Shown here piece by piece: positions 37,094 through 48,557 of a stretch of 64,000 bases of DNA. The stretch lies in assembly GCF_003337715.1 (NCBI RefSeq), contig NZ_QPIX01000007.1:62001-126000 (forward strand). Reading direction: 5' to 3'. Under the pieces are notes generated by a model that saw nothing but the letters and a program-made list of their open reading frames with translations, was not told where the DNA came from and did not search any database. Numbering within the stretch: position 1 is the stretch's first letter; the number at the start of each line of letters is the position of its first letter. A program made the translations under genes and the position numbers. Source of the DNA: Ciceribacter lividus. GTDB taxonomy: Bacteria; Pseudomonadota; Alphaproteobacteria; Rhizobiales; Rhizobiaceae.

Positions 37094-37464
37094 AGAAGCT
37101 CCTGCGCTTCGGCATCGTCGGCACCGTCGGCTTCGCTATCGATGCAGCCGTGTTGATGCTTCTGCTCAACACGACTCCGCTCGGTCCCTTCGTCGCGCGG
37201 GCGTTCGCGATCGTAATCGCACTCGCCGCCACCTGGCTTCTCAATCGCAGCTTCACCTTCGGCGCATCGCGCCATTCGCTGGCAGTGGAGGGTTTCCGGT
37301 ACGGGTCGGTCGGCATCACCACCGCCGTCCTGAACTACGTTCTCTATTCAGCCCTGCTGATCGCCACGCCGCTGCTGAAACCGGTCGCCGCGCTGGTGCT
37401 CGCCTCGCTCGCGGCAATGGCCTTCAGCTTCTTCGGCTATTCCCGCTTCGTCTTCCGGCGATAG
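37090..37464 (+). CDS. GtrA-family membrane protein (polyprenyl-sugar flippase candidate)
   Basis: The 124-residue protein has four predicted membrane helices and the GtrA signature: LRFGIVGTVGFAIDAAVL at the start, ATWLLNRSFTFG in the middle and FSFFGYSRFVFRR at the end. GtrA proteins are thought to flip undecaprenyl-phosphate-linked glucose across the inner membrane. Its start overlaps the GT2 stop by 4 bp. Together with the GT2 and the divergent GT-C gene it makes a Gtr-like three-component set. Confidence 0.92.
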   Translation: MKKLLRFGIVGTVGFAIDAAVLMLLLNTTPLGPFVARAFAIVIALAATWLLNRSFTFGASRHSLAVEGFRYGSVGITTAVLNYVLYSALLIATPLLKPVAALVLASLAAMAFSFFGYSRFVFRR

Positions 37465-37492
37465 CGGCAAGGGACGCTTCTGCTAGCTTCCC

Positions 37493-38479
37493 TTATACCG
37501 CCTCCCAGCCATCCTTTTCGCTCGCACGATAGATCGCGTCGATGAAGCGCTGGTTGGCGCGCGAGTTCTCCAAGGTCACGATCTCCTCCGGCTCGCCCGC
37601 CGCGGCACGAGCGAAAGCCTCTGCCTCGCAACGGTACTGGCGGCTGTCCTGGAAACGGAAGACCTGCGAGAGATTATGCGATTGGTTCGTCAACTCGACT
37701 TCTTCTGGACCCCAGCGGTCGGCGTTGAAGGGCGAGCGCACCTCGATAAAGCCGTCGGTGCCGTGGAAGACCATGAGCTGGCGGTTTGCCATCTGCGTCG
37801 AGATGTAGAAACTGAGCTCGAAGCCGTCGAACTCGGCCTTCACGCTCGAATAGATATCGGTGCCGAAGACCGGGTCGCGCTCGGTGACCGCCTGGACGCG
37901 CAACGGCTCCTTGCCGGTTGCAAACCGTGTGGTGATCGTCGGATAGACGCCGATGTCCGGAAGCCCGCCGCCGCCGAGCTCGGGTACGTTGCGCATGTTT
38001 GCCGGATCACGATTGAAATACGTAAACGCGCCCTGCACGTGGCGCAGCCGGCCGATCGCCCCTTCCGAAAGCAGTGCCCTCACCTTCCGCCAGACCGGTG
38101 CATAGGTCACCATGAAGGCCTCGGAAACAATGACCTTGTTGCGGTCGCGGGCGGCGATCACCTGGTCGATCTCCTCCGCCTTCAGCGCGATCGGCTTTTC
38201 GCACAGCACGTGCTTGCCGGCATTGGCGGCCTTGATCGCCCACTCGACATGCTGCGACGTCGGCAGCGGAATGTATACGGCGTCGATGAGATCGGAGGCG
38301 AGCATCTCGTCGTAGGATCCGAAGGCATGGGGCACGGAAAAGCGATCGGCCACGGCGCGCGCCTTCACGAGGTCACGGCTCGCGATCGCGGAAACGACAC
38401 AGTTCTCGGCGTCCTGGATCGCGGGAATCACCAGTTCCCGGGCGATCTTTGCGGTCGATAGAATTCCAAAGCGCAGCAT
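37493..38479 (-). CDS. Gfo/Idh/MocA family oxidoreductase
   Basis: The 328-residue protein has an N-terminal Rossmann fold ([20 protein letters not shown]). It has the family motif [14 protein letters not shown], where the EKP lysine is catalytic, and [15 protein letters not shown]. Then comes the C-terminal alpha/beta domain with [13 protein letters not shown]-like sequence ([14 protein letters not shown]). It is an NAD(P)-dependent sugar or inositol-type dehydrogenase; the substrate is unknown. Start: ATG behind an excellent AGGAGGG. It diverges from an aldo/keto reductase gene, with a 180-bp shared upstream region. Confidence 0.92.
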   Translation of the reverse strand: MLRFGILSTAKIARELVIPAIQDAENCVVSAIASRDLVKARAVADRFSVPHAFGSYDEMLASDLIDAVYIPLPTSQHVEWAIKAANAGKHVLCEKPIALKAEEIDQVIAARDRNKVIVSEAFMVTYAPVWRKVRALLSEGAIGRLRHVQGAFTYFNRDPANMRNVPELGGGGLPDIGVYPTITTRFATGKEPLRVQAVTERDPVFGTDIYSSVKAEFDGFELSFYISTQMANRQLMVFHGTDGFIEVRSPFNADRWGPEEVELTNQSHNLSQVFRFQDSRQYRCEAEAFARAAAGEPEEIVTLENSRANQRFIDAIYRASEKDGWEAV

Positions 38480-38659
38480 GGGGATCCCTCCTGAAACGAT
38501 GCTGCGGCAACCTATCGATTGCCACTGAACGAGGCAATGGTGCCCGGACGGTTGTCCTCCCATCAAAGAAATTCGATGGTCGATCACAGCCACCATTGCT
38601 AACCTTCCTTCTCCGACCGGGCCGCAAGAGGCCCTCCCCAGGAACCACGGAGTTTTCCC

Positions 38660-39610
38660 ATGCAGAAGCGTCCGCTCGGCCGCACCGGCCTTTCCATCGC
38701 CCCCGTCGTCTTCGGTGGCAATGTCTTCGGCTGGACTGCGAATGAGAAGACTTCGTTCGCGCTGCTCGATGCCTTTTTCGATGCCGGGTACAACACGATC
38801 GATACGGCGGATGTCTACTCGGCCTGGGTCGACGGCCATGTCGGCGGAGAAAGCGAGACGATTATCGGCAAGTGGCTGAAGCGCGGCCACGTTCCACGAG
38901 ACCGCGCGGTGATCGTCACAAAGGTCGGTTTCGACAACAACGGCAGGAAAACGGGCCTCAGCGCAAAGTGGATCGCCGAAGCAGCGGAGGCCTCGCTCAA
39001 ACGGCTTGGTACCGATTACATCGACCTCTATCTTGCCCACAAGCCGGACCCCGACGTGCCGCACGAGGAAACGCTCGAAGCCTTCGCGAAACTGAAGCAG
39101 CAGGGGAAGGTCCGGGCGATCGGCTGTTCGAACTTCGATGCCACGCAGCTGCAGGCCTCATTCGATGTCGCGGCCGACCAAGGCCTGCCGCGCTACGATG
39201 TCGTGCAGCCGGAATACAATCTCTACACCCGCCAGGCCTTCGAGGGGCCGCTTGCCGACCTCTGCATTGCGCAAGAAATCGGCGTGATCAGCTATTACGC
39301 GCTCGCCGCCGGCTTTCTCACCGGCAAGTACCGCAAGCCGGAGGACGTCGAAGGTTCATCACGAAGCTATCGTGTCGGCGATTACCTGAACGAGAAGGGG
39401 TTCAGAATTCTGGCTGCGCTCGACAAGGTAGCGGCAGAAACCGGCACCAGCCCGGCCACCGTCGCCATCGCCTGGATCGCCGCGCGACCGGGCATCACCG
39501 CACCGATTGCTTCCGCAACCAGCCTGAAGCAACTCGAAAGCCTGATTGCCGCCGGAAAGCTTCAGCTTTCTGCCGCGCAGATGGCACTCCTCACCGAAGC
39601 CGGAGCATAA
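38660..39610 (+). CDS. Aldo/keto reductase
   Basis: The 316-residue TIM-barrel oxidoreductase has the catalytic tetrad: Asp and Tyr in [10 protein letters not shown], Lys in IVTKVGFD and His in DLYLAHKPD. It also has the family signatures [12 protein letters not shown] and [16 protein letters not shown], and the C-terminal NADP-binding block [17 protein letters not shown]. It belongs to the YdhF/Tas-like branch. The substrate is unknown. It is followed 1 bp later by a GNAT gene. Confidence 0.94.
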   Translation: MQKRPLGRTGLSIAPVVFGGNVFGWTANEKTSFALLDAFFDAGYNTIDTADVYSAWVDGHVGGESETIIGKWLKRGHVPRDRAVIVTKVGFDNNGRKTGLSAKWIAEAAEASLKRLGTDYIDLYLAHKPDPDVPHEETLEAFAKLKQQGKVRAIGCSNFDATQLQASFDVAADQGLPRYDVVQPEYNLYTRQAFEGPLADLCIAQEIGVISYYALAAGFLTGKYRKPEDVEGSSRSYRVGDYLNEKGFRILAALDKVAAETGTSPATVAIAWIAARPGITAPIASATSLKQLESLIAAGKLQLSAAQMALLTEAGA

Positions 39611-39611
39611 G

Positions 39612-40061
39612 ATGTTCATGCCCATGGAGATACGTGACGCACAACCTGGGGACGAAGCCGCCTGGCAGCACCTCTGGCACGACTATCTGACCTTCTACAA
39701 GGTTGACTTGCCGGACGAGGTTACCAGGCACACCTGGACGCGCATCCTCGATCCGTCGTCCCGCGTCGCAATGCGACTTGCCTTCGTGGACGGCGAAATG
39801 GCGGGCTTTGCCATCCACCACTTTCACGACTCGACATGGTCGATGACGCCGGACTGCTATCTCGAAGATCTCTATGTCGACGAGCGCTTCCGCGGACGCG
39901 GCATCGGACGGGCATTGATCAACGACCTGATCGCGCTCGCCAAGGCAAAGGGCTGGTCACGGCTCTATTGGCATACTGACCGAGATAACGCGACGGCACG
40001 TAAGCTCTACGACACTTACGCCGAGGAAGACGGACATGTGCGATACCGCGTCCGTCTGTGA
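39612..40061 (+). CDS. GNAT-family N-acetyltransferase
   Basis: The 149-residue protein shows the acetyl-CoA-binding motif YVDERFRGRGIGRALINDLIA (R/Q-x2-G-x-G/A). The upstream beta-strand pair is AMRLAFVDGEMAGFAIHHF, and the C-terminal block is RLYWHTDRDNATARKLYDTYA. The substrate is unknown. It starts one base after the stop of the aldo/keto reductase gene. In-frame ATGs at +9 bp and beyond are alternatives. Confidence 0.9.
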   Translation: MFMPMEIRDAQPGDEAAWQHLWHDYLTFYKVDLPDEVTRHTWTRILDPSSRVAMRLAFVDGEMAGFAIHHFHDSTWSMTPDCYLEDLYVDERFRGRGIGRALINDLIALAKAKGWSRLYWHTDRDNATARKLYDTYAEEDGHVRYRVRL

Positions 40062-40076
40062 GCGAAAGCAGCCAGC

Positions 40077-40967
40077 CTACGCGCCGAAGCGGTAGAAATC
40101 CACGAAAGCCCTGAGCGCCGGCCGCATCTGCCAGCGCGAGGGATAGTAGATGTAAAAGCCGTCGAAAGGCGGACACCAGTCCTCGAGAACGCGCACCAGA
40201 TGACCCTGCGTCAATTCCTCGGCAATCCGCTGGTCGAAGAGATAGGCTATCCCGGCTCCGCCGAGACATGCCTGCAGCATGAGCCGGTCGTCCGAGAGGA
40301 TCACGGGCCCCTCGACGTCAACGACCAGTGATCGCCCTTCCTTCTCGAACTCCCAGCGGTAGATCGCACCGCTCGAAAAGCGACGCCGGATACAGGGATG
40401 TCGCAGCAGGTCACGCGGATGCACCGGCATCGGGTGAGTGCGGAAATAATCCGGCGTTGCGACGACCGCGCCTGAAAGCGATCCGCTCGCCTTTACCGCG
40501 ATCATGTCCTGCTCCAGGCTCTCGCCGAGTCTCAGTCCGGCGTCGTAACCCTTCGCGACGAGGTCATCGTACCGATCCTCGGTGACGAGCTCGACGGTAA
40601 TATCCGGGTAGCGCTGCAAAAACGCACCCAGCCGGGGAACGATCACGTGGTCGGCCGCAAGTCGCGGAAGGGTGATACGCAGGTTGCCGGCCGGTCGTTC
40701 ACGTACGTCGGCAAGGGCGGCCATGGCCGCGTCGATCTCGCCGAGCGCCGGTGCCAGGCTGTCGAGCAGGCGCCGCCCTTCCTCGGTCGGGCGCACACTT
40801 CGGGTCGTCCGGCCAAGAAGGCGAACCCCGAGGCTTTCCTCCAGACGTGCCACGGCATGGCTCACCGCCGAAGGCGCGATCTTCAGCTCCTTCGCAGCGG
40901 CGCGGAAGCTCCCATGCGCGGCGACGGCGGCAAGAACAGCGAGTTGAGAAAGCTGGGTCCGGTTCAT
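40077..40967 (-). CDS. LysR-family transcriptional regulator
   Basis: The 296-residue regulator has the N-terminal winged helix: LAVLAAVAAHGSFRAAAKELKIAPSAVSHAVARLEESLGVRLLGR. The effector domain includes PRLGAFLQRYPDITVELV, the CrgA/DhcR-like subgroup. It diverges from an aldo/keto reductase gene, its likely target. A CAACAG-N10-CTGTTG inverted repeat lies immediately upstream of its start, placed for autoregulation. Confidence 0.94.
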   Translation of the reverse strand: MNRTQLSQLAVLAAVAAHGSFRAAAKELKIAPSAVSHAVARLEESLGVRLLGRTTRSVRPTEEGRRLLDSLAPALGEIDAAMAALADVRERPAGNLRITLPRLAADHVIVPRLGAFLQRYPDITVELVTEDRYDDLVAKGYDAGLRLGESLEQDMIAVKASGSLSGAVVATPDYFRTHPMPVHPRDLLRHPCIRRRFSSGAIYRWEFEKEGRSLVVDVEGPVILSDDRLMLQACLGGAGIAYLFDQRIAEELTQGHLVRVLEDWCPPFDGFYIYYPSRWQMRPALRAFVDFYRFGA

Positions 40968-40972
40968 TGTTA

Positions 40973-40994
40973 CAACAGATAGAACAAGCTGTTG
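40973..40994. promoter_or_regulatory. Inverted repeat in the lysR-AKR divergent promoter
   Basis: CAACAG and CTGTTG are exact inverted repeats separated by 10 bp, five bases upstream of the lysR start codon and 110 bp from the aldo/keto reductase start. The geometry fits a LysR recognition site. Confidence 0.5.
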
Positions 40995-41007
40995 CATTTT
41001 GCAGTAA

Positions 41008-42102
<1,095 letters not shown>

Positions 42103-42111
42103 GATGCCGGC

Positions 42112-43038
42112 TTAGGCGACACCGCGGCGGTAGGCGGAGGGTGTCGTTCCGGTCACCGCCTTGAACATCCGTGTCAGGTGGCTCTGGCTGCTGAAGCCGC
42201 AGGCCGAAGCGATCTCGGCAAGAGGATCACCGTCCGCAAGCATCCTTCTTGCCCGATCGATACGCCGGTTGAGGATGAAGCCGTAAGGCGAGACGCCGCA
42301 GCTCTGGCGGAACATGCGCTGCAGGTGGAATTCGCTCAGCCCGGCGACGCCTGCGAGTTCCCGAAGGGTGATCGCGTGTTCAAGGCGGGCCTCTATGTAG
42401 TCGATCAGCCGCCGCCGGACCACCGGAGAGAGGCCACCGCGCAGAGAGACCGGTTGCGCTCCGCCGTAACGCGGGTCAGAAAACAGGCAGGCGATCGCTG
42501 CGGTGATCGCCTCCTCCGCCCTGAGGACGTCCCCTGTCTGCGTCGCCGCCGCCAGATGCTGCAGGCTTTCGGCAAGCCGGGGCGCATCGTCGAACGTCGC
42601 CTCGGGAACGGTCATCAGCCGCGCGTCGCGGTCGAGCGTCTCGGAGAATTGCCGGCGCAATTCGTCGTCCGTGACATAGAGATGGACGAATTCGAAGGTG
42701 TCATTGATTTCCCAGTCCGAAGACGCGCCCTGCGGCATCAGGCAAAGCGCGCCCGGCCAGCCATGCGCACGACCGGCATCAAGCCGCCATGTTCTTTCGC
42801 CGCCCCGGAGGTAGAGACTGAACGTGTGACCGTCCGGCCGTTCGTAATGCATGCGATCGAAGCTGTTGCGCCAGATCGCCGTCGACTTTCCGGCGCCGAG
42901 ATTCAGCCCACCGAGCCGCTGGGTGCGGGGTGAGGAAGAAAGCATGCTGTAGACTGACGGGCGTTGCTGCATGGAAAGCCTGTTGTAGAAACGAGCCCAT
43001 TTTACAGCAAGTTCGACGGACGACCACACGGAAGTCAT
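42112..43038 (-). CDS. AraC-family transcriptional regulator
   Basis: The 308-residue regulator has an N-terminal cupin-like sensing region. Its C-terminal double helix-turn-helix contains ITLRELAGVAGLSEFHLQRMFRQSCGVSP and LAEIASACGFSSQSHLTRMFKAVTGTTPSAYRR. Start: ATG behind AAAGGGAG at 8 bp; two downstream ATGs are less likely. It diverges from an EamA transporter gene, which it may control. The stop lies 9 bp from the convergent aldo/keto reductase stop. Confidence 0.9.
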   Translation of the reverse strand: MTSVWSSVELAVKWARFYNRLSMQQRPSVYSMLSSSPRTQRLGGLNLGAGKSTAIWRNSFDRMHYERPDGHTFSLYLRGGERTWRLDAGRAHGWPGALCLMPQGASSDWEINDTFEFVHLYVTDDELRRQFSETLDRDARLMTVPEATFDDAPRLAESLQHLAAATQTGDVLRAEEAITAAIACLFSDPRYGGAQPVSLRGGLSPVVRRRLIDYIEARLEHAITLRELAGVAGLSEFHLQRMFRQSCGVSPYGFILNRRIDRARRMLADGDPLAEIASACGFSSQSHLTRMFKAVTGTTPSAYRRGVA

Positions 43039-43133
43039 GACTGCGGCTCCCTTTCGATGCAGTTCGCAGCAAGATCGTGCAAGCCCGGACACCGGAATGG
43101 TCCTAGGTGTGACCCGAAATTCAGGGAACCACC

Positions 43134-44042
43134 ATGACCAATTATCTGCTCTTTTCCTCCACCGTTCTGATCTGGGGCACGACCTGGATCGCCATCGCCC
43201 TCCAGATCGGGCCTGTTCCGGTGCTGGTATCCGTCTTCTATCGTTTCGCCGCCGCCGCGCTGATCCTCGTCGGCGCCTTGATCTTGACCCGCCGGATGAA
43301 GGTTCCGCCGCTGAGACAGCAGCCGTTCATTCTGGCACAGGCGCTCTGCCTGTTCTGCTGCAACTTCCTCTGCTTCTATTACGCTGCGGCCTATGTCCCG
43401 TCCGGCCTGATATCGGTCGTCTTTTCGCTTGCGACCATTTTCAACGCCGTCAATGCGCGGATCTTTTTCGGTGATCGGGTCAGCCCGCGCACGCTTCTCG
43501 CGGCAATGTTGGGCGCGACCGGCCTCGTGCTGCTCTTCGGGCCGGACATATTCGTCGCCTTCAATCCCGATAGCTGGAAGGGCGTCGGGCTCTCGGCGCT
43601 CGGTACCCTCTTCTTTTCGTTCGGCAACATGGCCTCGCGTCGCAATAGCGCAGCCGGCATCAGTCCGGTAACGGCCAATGCCTGGGGCATGAGCTACGGT
43701 GCCCTCACGCTCCTCGGCCTTGTCCTCATCACCGCAACCCCCGTTGTGATGCCGCCGGATATCACCTATCTCGGCGCGCTGCTCTATCTCTCGGTTGTCG
43801 GCTCCGTCGTCGGCTTCACGACCTATCTGATGCTGGTCTCACGGATCGGCTCGCAGAAGGCTGCCTATGCGACCGTTCTCTTTCCTGTCGTCGCGCTCAC
43901 GCTGTCGAGCATCTACGAGGACTATCGCTGGACCGCGATCAGCGTCGCCGGCCTTCTTCTGACCCTTGCCGGCAACGTCGTGATGTTCGTGCGTCTGCCG
44001 ATACGGGCGAAAGCGATCGGGGCAGAGCCGGGCAGAGCCTGA
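43134..44042 (+). CDS. EamA-family (DMT) transporter
   Basis: The 302-residue inner-membrane protein has ten hydrophobic segments in two EamA repeats. It begins LLFSSTVLIWGTTWIAIA (the WGTTW motif), and its second repeat begins YLSVVGSVVGFTTYLMLVSRIG. The substrate is unknown. Start: ATG behind AGGGAACCACC. A divergent AraC regulator lies 95 bp away, and a strong bidirectional terminator follows the stop. Confidence 0.93.
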   Translation: MTNYLLFSSTVLIWGTTWIAIALQIGPVPVLVSVFYRFAAAALILVGALILTRRMKVPPLRQQPFILAQALCLFCCNFLCFYYAAAYVPSGLISVVFSLATIFNAVNARIFFGDRVSPRTLLAAMLGATGLVLLFGPDIFVAFNPDSWKGVGLSALGTLFFSFGNMASRRNSAAGISPVTANAWGMSYGALTLLGLVLITATPVVMPPDITYLGALLYLSVVGSVVGFTTYLMLVSRIGSQKAAYATVLFPVVALTLSSIYEDYRWTAISVAGLLLTLAGNVVMFVRLPIRAKAIGAEPGRA

Positions 44043-44047
44043 GCAAG

Positions 44048-44072
44048 AAAAGGGCGGTCGACCCGCCCTTTT
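44048..44072. terminator. Bidirectional Rho-independent terminator between the EamA gene and pheT
   Basis: AAAAGGGCGG and CCGCCCTTTT form a 10-bp perfect stem around the loop TCGAC. The A-run and T-run ends allow termination in both directions, serving the plus-strand EamA gene and the minus-strand pheST transcript. Confidence 0.85.
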
Positions 44073-44089
44073 CGCTCGTCCCCATCCGA

Positions 44090-46513
44090 TCAGGCGCGCA
44101 AGGCGCCCCCGGTCGTCTTTTCGACGTTGGCGATGATCTTCTTGGTCAGCGCCTCGAAGTCCTCGTCAGTCAGCGTCTTCTCGACCGGCTGGATCAGCAC
44201 CTCGATCGCAACCGACTTGCGGCCCTCGCCGAGAGATGCCCCCTCGAAGATGTCGAAGACGTTGACGCCGGTGATCAGCTTGCGGTCGGCGCTGCCGGCG
44301 GCCTTGATGATCGCGCCGGCCTCGACGGTCTTGTCGACCACGAAGGCGAAGTCGCGCTTGACCATCTGGAAGGGTGAAAGCTCCAGCGCCGGCTTTGTGC
44401 GGGTCGCCTTCTTCTTCGGTTCCGGTATCGCGTCGACATAGACCTCGAAGCCCGTGAGGGCGCCGGTGACATCGAGGGCCTCCAATGTCTTCGGATGGAA
44501 TTCTCCGAAGTATCCGAGGATCACCTTCGGCCCCATCTTGATCGTCCCGGAGCGTCCCGGATGATACCACGACGGCGCGCCGGGCTCGATCTGGACGTTC
44601 GCCATCGGCAGCCCGCAGGCCTCCAGCACGGAGAGCGCATCGGCCTTTGCATCGTAGACGTCGACCGGCTTTCCACCGCCCTTGGCGGCGTTCGACCACA
44701 TGCGGCCGGCGCCGGCAAGCGAGGCCGTGCCGCGGCGGACACCGGCAGCGACGCGGCGCTGCCCTTCCGGCGTATCGTTCTCGTACGTGCCTGAAACCTC
44801 GAAGATCGCCACATCCCCGAAACCGCGGTCGGCATTGCGCTGGGCCGCAGAGAGCAGGCCCGGCAACAGCGACGGCCGCATGTCGGACATGTCGGCAGCG
44901 ATCGGGTTTGCAAGCCGCAGTTCATGGCTCCCACCGCCGAAGAGCGTCGCCTGCTCATGCGAGATGAAGGACCATGTGACGGCCTCCAGCATGCCGCGAG
45001 CGGCCAGCGCGCGTTTGGCCGTGCGGGTGCGGATCTGCAACGGCGTCAGAATTCGGCCGTTCACCGCCCCGGCGCTCGGCAACGGCGCGGGCTTGATATT
45101 GTCGACACCGTGTATGCGCATGATCTCTTCGACAAGATCGGCCTTGCCGTCGATGTCCGGCCGCCACGAAGGAGCGGCAACCGTGACCACCTCGCCCGCG
45201 CCTTGGACTTCGAAGCCGAGACCGGTGAGGATTTCGCGACCTTCCTCGTTCGAGACGGTCAACCCCGTCAGGCGCTTTACTTCGGAGAACGGGAACTCGA
45301 CCACCGTCTTCACATGGCCCTTGTAGCCGGTGACCTTGGCAGCCGCCGCCGTACCGCCGCACATCTCGAGCACCAGTTCGGTGGTGCGTTCGAGGCCGGG
45401 GACCATGTATTCCGGATCGACACCGCGTTCGAAACGGTAGCGCGCATCGGTGATGATGCCGTGGCTGCGGCCGGTCTTGGCGATGTTGATCGGGTCCCAA
45501 AGCGCCGACTCGATCAGCACGTTGACCGTGTTTTCGTCACAGCCGGAATGCTCGCCCCCCATGATGCCGCCGATCGATTCCGGACCGTTGTCGTCGGCGA
45601 TGATGACGTTGGCCGGATTGAGCTTGTAGGTGCGGGTGTCGAGCGCGAGGATTTCCTCGCCCTCGCGGGCACGGCGAACCACGAGATCGCCCTTGACCTT
45701 GTCGGCATCGAAGACGTGCATCGGCCGGCCCTGGTCGAAGGTCATGTAGTTGGTCACGTCGACCAGTGCGGAAATCGGACGAAGCCCGATGGCGAGAAGC
45801 CGCTGCTGCATCCATTTGGGGCTCGGGCCATTCTTCACGCCGCGAACCAGACGGTAGGCGAAGCCGGGGCAGAGCCGCTCATCGTCGAGCACGATCCTGA
45901 CCTCGACAGGCGTCTCGCCTTCGACCTTGAAATCCGGCGCCTTCGGCAGTTTCAGCTTGCCGAGACCGGAGGCGGCGAGGTCGCGGGCAATGCCGAAGAT
46001 GGAAGTGCAGTCGGGACGGTTCGGCGTGAGATTGATCTCGATGACCGGATCGTCGAGGCCGGCATAGGACGCGAACGAGGTGCCGACGGGCGCATCCGCC
46101 GGCAGATCGATGATGCCGTCATGATTGTCGGAGATGTTGAGCTCCTTTTCGGAGCACATCATGCCGTGGCTTTCCACGCCGCGGATCTTGCCGACGGCGA
46201 GCGTCACGTCGATGCCGGGGACATAAGTCCCGGGGCGGGCAAGCGCACCGACGAGACCGGCGCGGGCATTCGGCGCGCCGCAGACGATCTGCACCGGCTT
46301 GCCGTCGCCGGCATCCACGGTCAGCACCTTCAGACGATCGGCTTCCGGATGCTTTTCAGCCGTCAACACCTTGGCGATGACGAAGGGCTTGTAGGCCGCC
46401 TTGTCATCAACATCCTCGACCTCAAGGCCGATCGCCGTCAGACGCTCGCAGATCTCGTCGAGCGTGGCATCGGTTTCCAGGTGTTCCTTCAGCCAGGAGA
46501 GTGTGAATTTCAT
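44090..46513 (-). CDS. pheT: Phenylalanyl-tRNA synthetase beta subunit PheT
   Basis: The beta subunit of the alpha2-beta2 PheRS carries tRNA recognition and editing. The 807-residue protein begins [20 protein letters not shown]. It has the N-terminal EMAP/tRNA-binding domain ([23 protein letters not shown]) and the B3/B4 editing domain. The B5 domain and core synthetase-like repeat ([11 protein letters not shown]) follow, with the C-terminal ferredoxin-fold anticodon-binding domain ([13 protein letters not shown]). Length is normal. It follows pheS by 13 bp in one operon. Confidence 0.97.
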   Translation of the reverse strand: MKFTLSWLKEHLETDATLDEICERLTAIGLEVEDVDDKAAYKPFVIAKVLTAEKHPEADRLKVLTVDAGDGKPVQIVCGAPNARAGLVGALARPGTYVPGIDVTLAVGKIRGVESHGMMCSEKELNISDNHDGIIDLPADAPVGTSFASYAGLDDPVIEINLTPNRPDCTSIFGIARDLAASGLGKLKLPKAPDFKVEGETPVEVRIVLDDERLCPGFAYRLVRGVKNGPSPKWMQQRLLAIGLRPISALVDVTNYMTFDQGRPMHVFDADKVKGDLVVRRAREGEEILALDTRTYKLNPANVIIADDNGPESIGGIMGGEHSGCDENTVNVLIESALWDPINIAKTGRSHGIITDARYRFERGVDPEYMVPGLERTTELVLEMCGGTAAAAKVTGYKGHVKTVVEFPFSEVKRLTGLTVSNEEGREILTGLGFEVQGAGEVVTVAAPSWRPDIDGKADLVEEIMRIHGVDNIKPAPLPSAGAVNGRILTPLQIRTRTAKRALAARGMLEAVTWSFISHEQATLFGGGSHELRLANPIAADMSDMRPSLLPGLLSAAQRNADRGFGDVAIFEVSGTYENDTPEGQRRVAAGVRRGTASLAGAGRMWSNAAKGGGKPVDVYDAKADALSVLEACGLPMANVQIEPGAPSWYHPGRSGTIKMGPKVILGYFGEFHPKTLEALDVTGALTGFEVYVDAIPEPKKKATRTKPALELSPFQMVKRDFAFVVDKTVEAGAIIKAAGSADRKLITGVNVFDIFEGASLGEGRKSVAIEVLIQPVEKTLTDEDFEALTKKIIANVEKTTGGALRA

Positions 46514-46526
46514 CGTTCTATCCTCC

Positions 46527-47612
46527 TCACGCGCTCAGGCCGCCGAACAGCGTCGGCACGTCGAGCGGGCGGAAACCGTAGTGGTTCATCCAGCGGACAT
46601 CGGCATTGAAGAAGTCGCGCAGGTCCGGCATGCCGTATTTCAGCATGGCGATGCGATCGAGACCCATGCCCCAGGCGAAGCCCTGATATTCGTCGGGATC
46701 GAGCCCGCCGGAGCGCAGGACGTTCGGATGCACCATCCCGCAGCCGAGAATCTCCATCCAGTCCTTGCCCTCGCCGAACTTGACGATCGGCCCCGAGGAA
46801 CGGTCACACTGGATATCGACCTCGAAAGAAGGCTCGGTGAAGGGGAAGAAGGACGGCCGGAAGCGCATCACGACATTGTCCACCTCGAAGAACGCCTTAC
46901 AGAACTCCTCGAGCACCCAACGCATATTGGCGACGTTCGCGGTCTTGTCGATGACGAGGCCTTCCACCTGGTGGAACATCGGCGAATGGGTAGCGTCGGA
47001 GTCCTGACGGTAGGTCTTGCCGGGAATGACGATGCGGATCGGCGGCTTCTGCGCTTCCATGGTGCGGACCTGCACCGGCGAAGTGTGGGTGCGCAGCACC
47101 TTGCGCTCACCGTTTGCATCCGGCTTCAGGAAGAAGGTGTCGTGCATTTCGCGGGCCGGATGACCTTCGGGGAAGTTGAGCGCCGTGAAATTGTAATAGT
47201 CCGTCTCGATGTCCGGGCCTTCCGCGATCGAGAAGCCCATGTCCGCGAAAATCGCCGTGATCTCGTCGACGATCTGGCTGATCGGATGAATGCGGCCGCG
47301 CTCCGCCGGCGAGGAGCGGACAGGCAGCGAAACGTCCACCGTTTCGGCAGCAAGGCGGGCCGCAATCGCCGCGTCGCGAAGTTCGGCCTTGCGCGCGGTG
47401 ATCTGCTCGGTCACCTCATTCTTCAGCGCGTTGATTGCCGCGCCCCGAGTCTGGCGTTCCTCCGGCGTCATCGAGCCGAGCGTCTTCAGCAGCTCGGAAA
47501 TCGAACCCTTCTTTCCAAGAGCTGCGACGCGTAGCGCCTCGATTTCCGCTTCACCGTCTGCGGCGGCAATATCGGCCAGAAGCGCCGTTTTCAAACTGTC
47601 GAGATCGGACAT
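46527..47612 (-). CDS. pheS: Phenylalanyl-tRNA synthetase alpha subunit PheS
   Basis: This is the catalytic subunit of PheRS. The 361-residue protein begins with a coiled-coil ([15 protein letters not shown]). It has the class II motifs: motif 1 [14 protein letters not shown], motif 2 around [12 protein letters not shown] and [12 protein letters not shown], and motif 3 [29 protein letters not shown] and [10 protein letters not shown] form the phenylalanine site. Start chosen at the ATG giving the family N-terminus. The upstream gap to rplT contains a terminator, so pheST may have its own promoter. Confidence 0.97.
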   Translation of the reverse strand: MSDLDSLKTALLADIAAADGEAEIEALRVAALGKKGSISELLKTLGSMTPEERQTRGAAINALKNEVTEQITARKAELRDAAIAARLAAETVDVSLPVRSSPAERGRIHPISQIVDEITAIFADMGFSIAEGPDIETDYYNFTALNFPEGHPAREMHDTFFLKPDANGERKVLRTHTSPVQVRTMEAQKPPIRIVIPGKTYRQDSDATHSPMFHQVEGLVIDKTANVANMRWVLEEFCKAFFEVDNVVMRFRPSFFPFTEPSFEVDIQCDRSSGPIVKFGEGKDWMEILGCGMVHPNVLRSGGLDPDEYQGFAWGMGLDRIAMLKYGMPDLRDFFNADVRWMNHYGFRPLDVPTLFGGLSA

Positions 47613-47676
47613 GTCCCTTGTTCCTGCCCCTGATTGCCGACACCGCCCCGCGGCCGGCATGACACCGAGAAAGAAA

Positions 47677-47707
47677 AAACCCGCGCCAGCCCTGCCAGCG
47701 CGGGTTT
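47677..47707 (-). terminator. Rho-independent terminator downstream of rplT
   Basis: AAACCCGCGC and GCGCGGGTTT pair perfectly around an 11-nt loop. Read on the minus strand, the stem is followed by a run of six T. It lies between rplT and pheS and should end or attenuate the infC/rpmI/rplT transcript. Confidence 0.85.
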
Positions 47708-47745
47708 CCCAATCGAATTTTTAGAAAGCTTGGGAAGCGCTGGTC

Positions 47746-48150
47746 TTAACGAACCGCGCTTTCAAACTCGTTGGCCGAGCCGTCTTCCTTGAGGTACTCG
47801 AGGGCCTTCTTGGAGGCGGCAACGAGCGCACCGAAAGCTTCCGGCTCGCGGATGGCGAGGTCGGAAAGAACCTTGCGGTCAACTTCGATGCCGGCCTTGT
47901 TGAGGCCATCGATGAAGCGGCCGTAGGTGAGGCCGAATTCGCGGACGGCAGCATTGATGCGCTGGATCCACAGAGCGCGGAAGTTGCGCTTGTTCACCTT
48001 GCGGTCGCGGTAAGCGTACTGCTTGGAACGGTCAACCGCGGCCTTTGCGGCGCGGATGGTGTTCTTGCGGCGGCCGTAGAAACCCTTGGCTGCCTTCAAA
48101 ACCTTCTTGTGCTTGGCGTGGGCGGTAACGCCGCGTTTTACGCGTGCCAT
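47746..48150 (-). CDS. rplT: 50S ribosomal protein L20
   Basis: L20 is an early 23S rRNA-binding protein needed for large-subunit assembly. The 134-residue protein has the basic N-terminal [30 protein letters not shown] and the globular [24 protein letters not shown]. It has a slightly longer acidic C-terminus ([17 protein letters not shown]), as usual in rhizobia. It is 36 bp after rpmI. In enterobacteria L20 represses its own operon through the mRNA; such control is possible here. Confidence 0.98.
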   Translation of the reverse strand: MARVKRGVTAHAKHKKVLKAAKGFYGRRKNTIRAAKAAVDRSKQYAYRDRKVNKRNFRALWIQRINAAVREFGLTYGRFIDGLNKAGIEVDRKVLSDLAIREPEAFGALVAASKKALEYLKEDGSANEFESAVR

Positions 48151-48186
48151 GTCATGATCTCCTTAGTAATCCAGTAGAGCCGGGTC

Positions 48187-48390
48187 TCAGAGACCGTTCG
48201 GCAGGTAGTTCTTGACGACCTTCTTGCCGTCAGCGTCGGCGAGAACCATGGTTCCGCGCGCATCGCGAATGAACTTGTTGGACCGCTTGATCATGCCGTG
48301 GCGCTTGCCAGCAGCAGCTGCCAGCACCTTGCCGGTGGCGGTGACTTTGAACCGCTTCTTGGCAGCAGACTTCGTCTTCATCTTGGGCAT
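48187..48390 (-). CDS. rpmI: 50S ribosomal protein L35
   Basis: The 67-residue basic protein [20 protein letters not shown]...KHG-type core ([22 protein letters not shown]), ending VKNYLPNGL, is a typical bL35. It lies 213 bp after infC and directly before rplT. The long leader between infC and rpmI contains a terminator hairpin and could host autoregulatory structure. Confidence 0.98.
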   Translation of the reverse strand: MPKMKTKSAAKKRFKVTATGKVLAAAAGKRHGMIKRSNKFIRDARGTMVLADADGKKVVKNYLPNGL

Positions 48391-48557
48391 TTTGCTACTC
48401 CATTGTTTTTGTATCGAAAGGAACAGACGACGCCCCTTTCAAGCATTAGAAACGGCCACGGCATGCCCTGCCGGACCGTTCGGACGCGCGCTTATAACCG
48501 CACTCGGTCAAAAGCGCAACGGGTTCAGCCGGAGGAATCGGCCGAAAGACGTGAAAA

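Noticed and set aside
44924-46609. A 561-residue plus-strand open frame opposite pheT.
   Set aside because: Antisense shadow of pheT without domains or a ribosome site.
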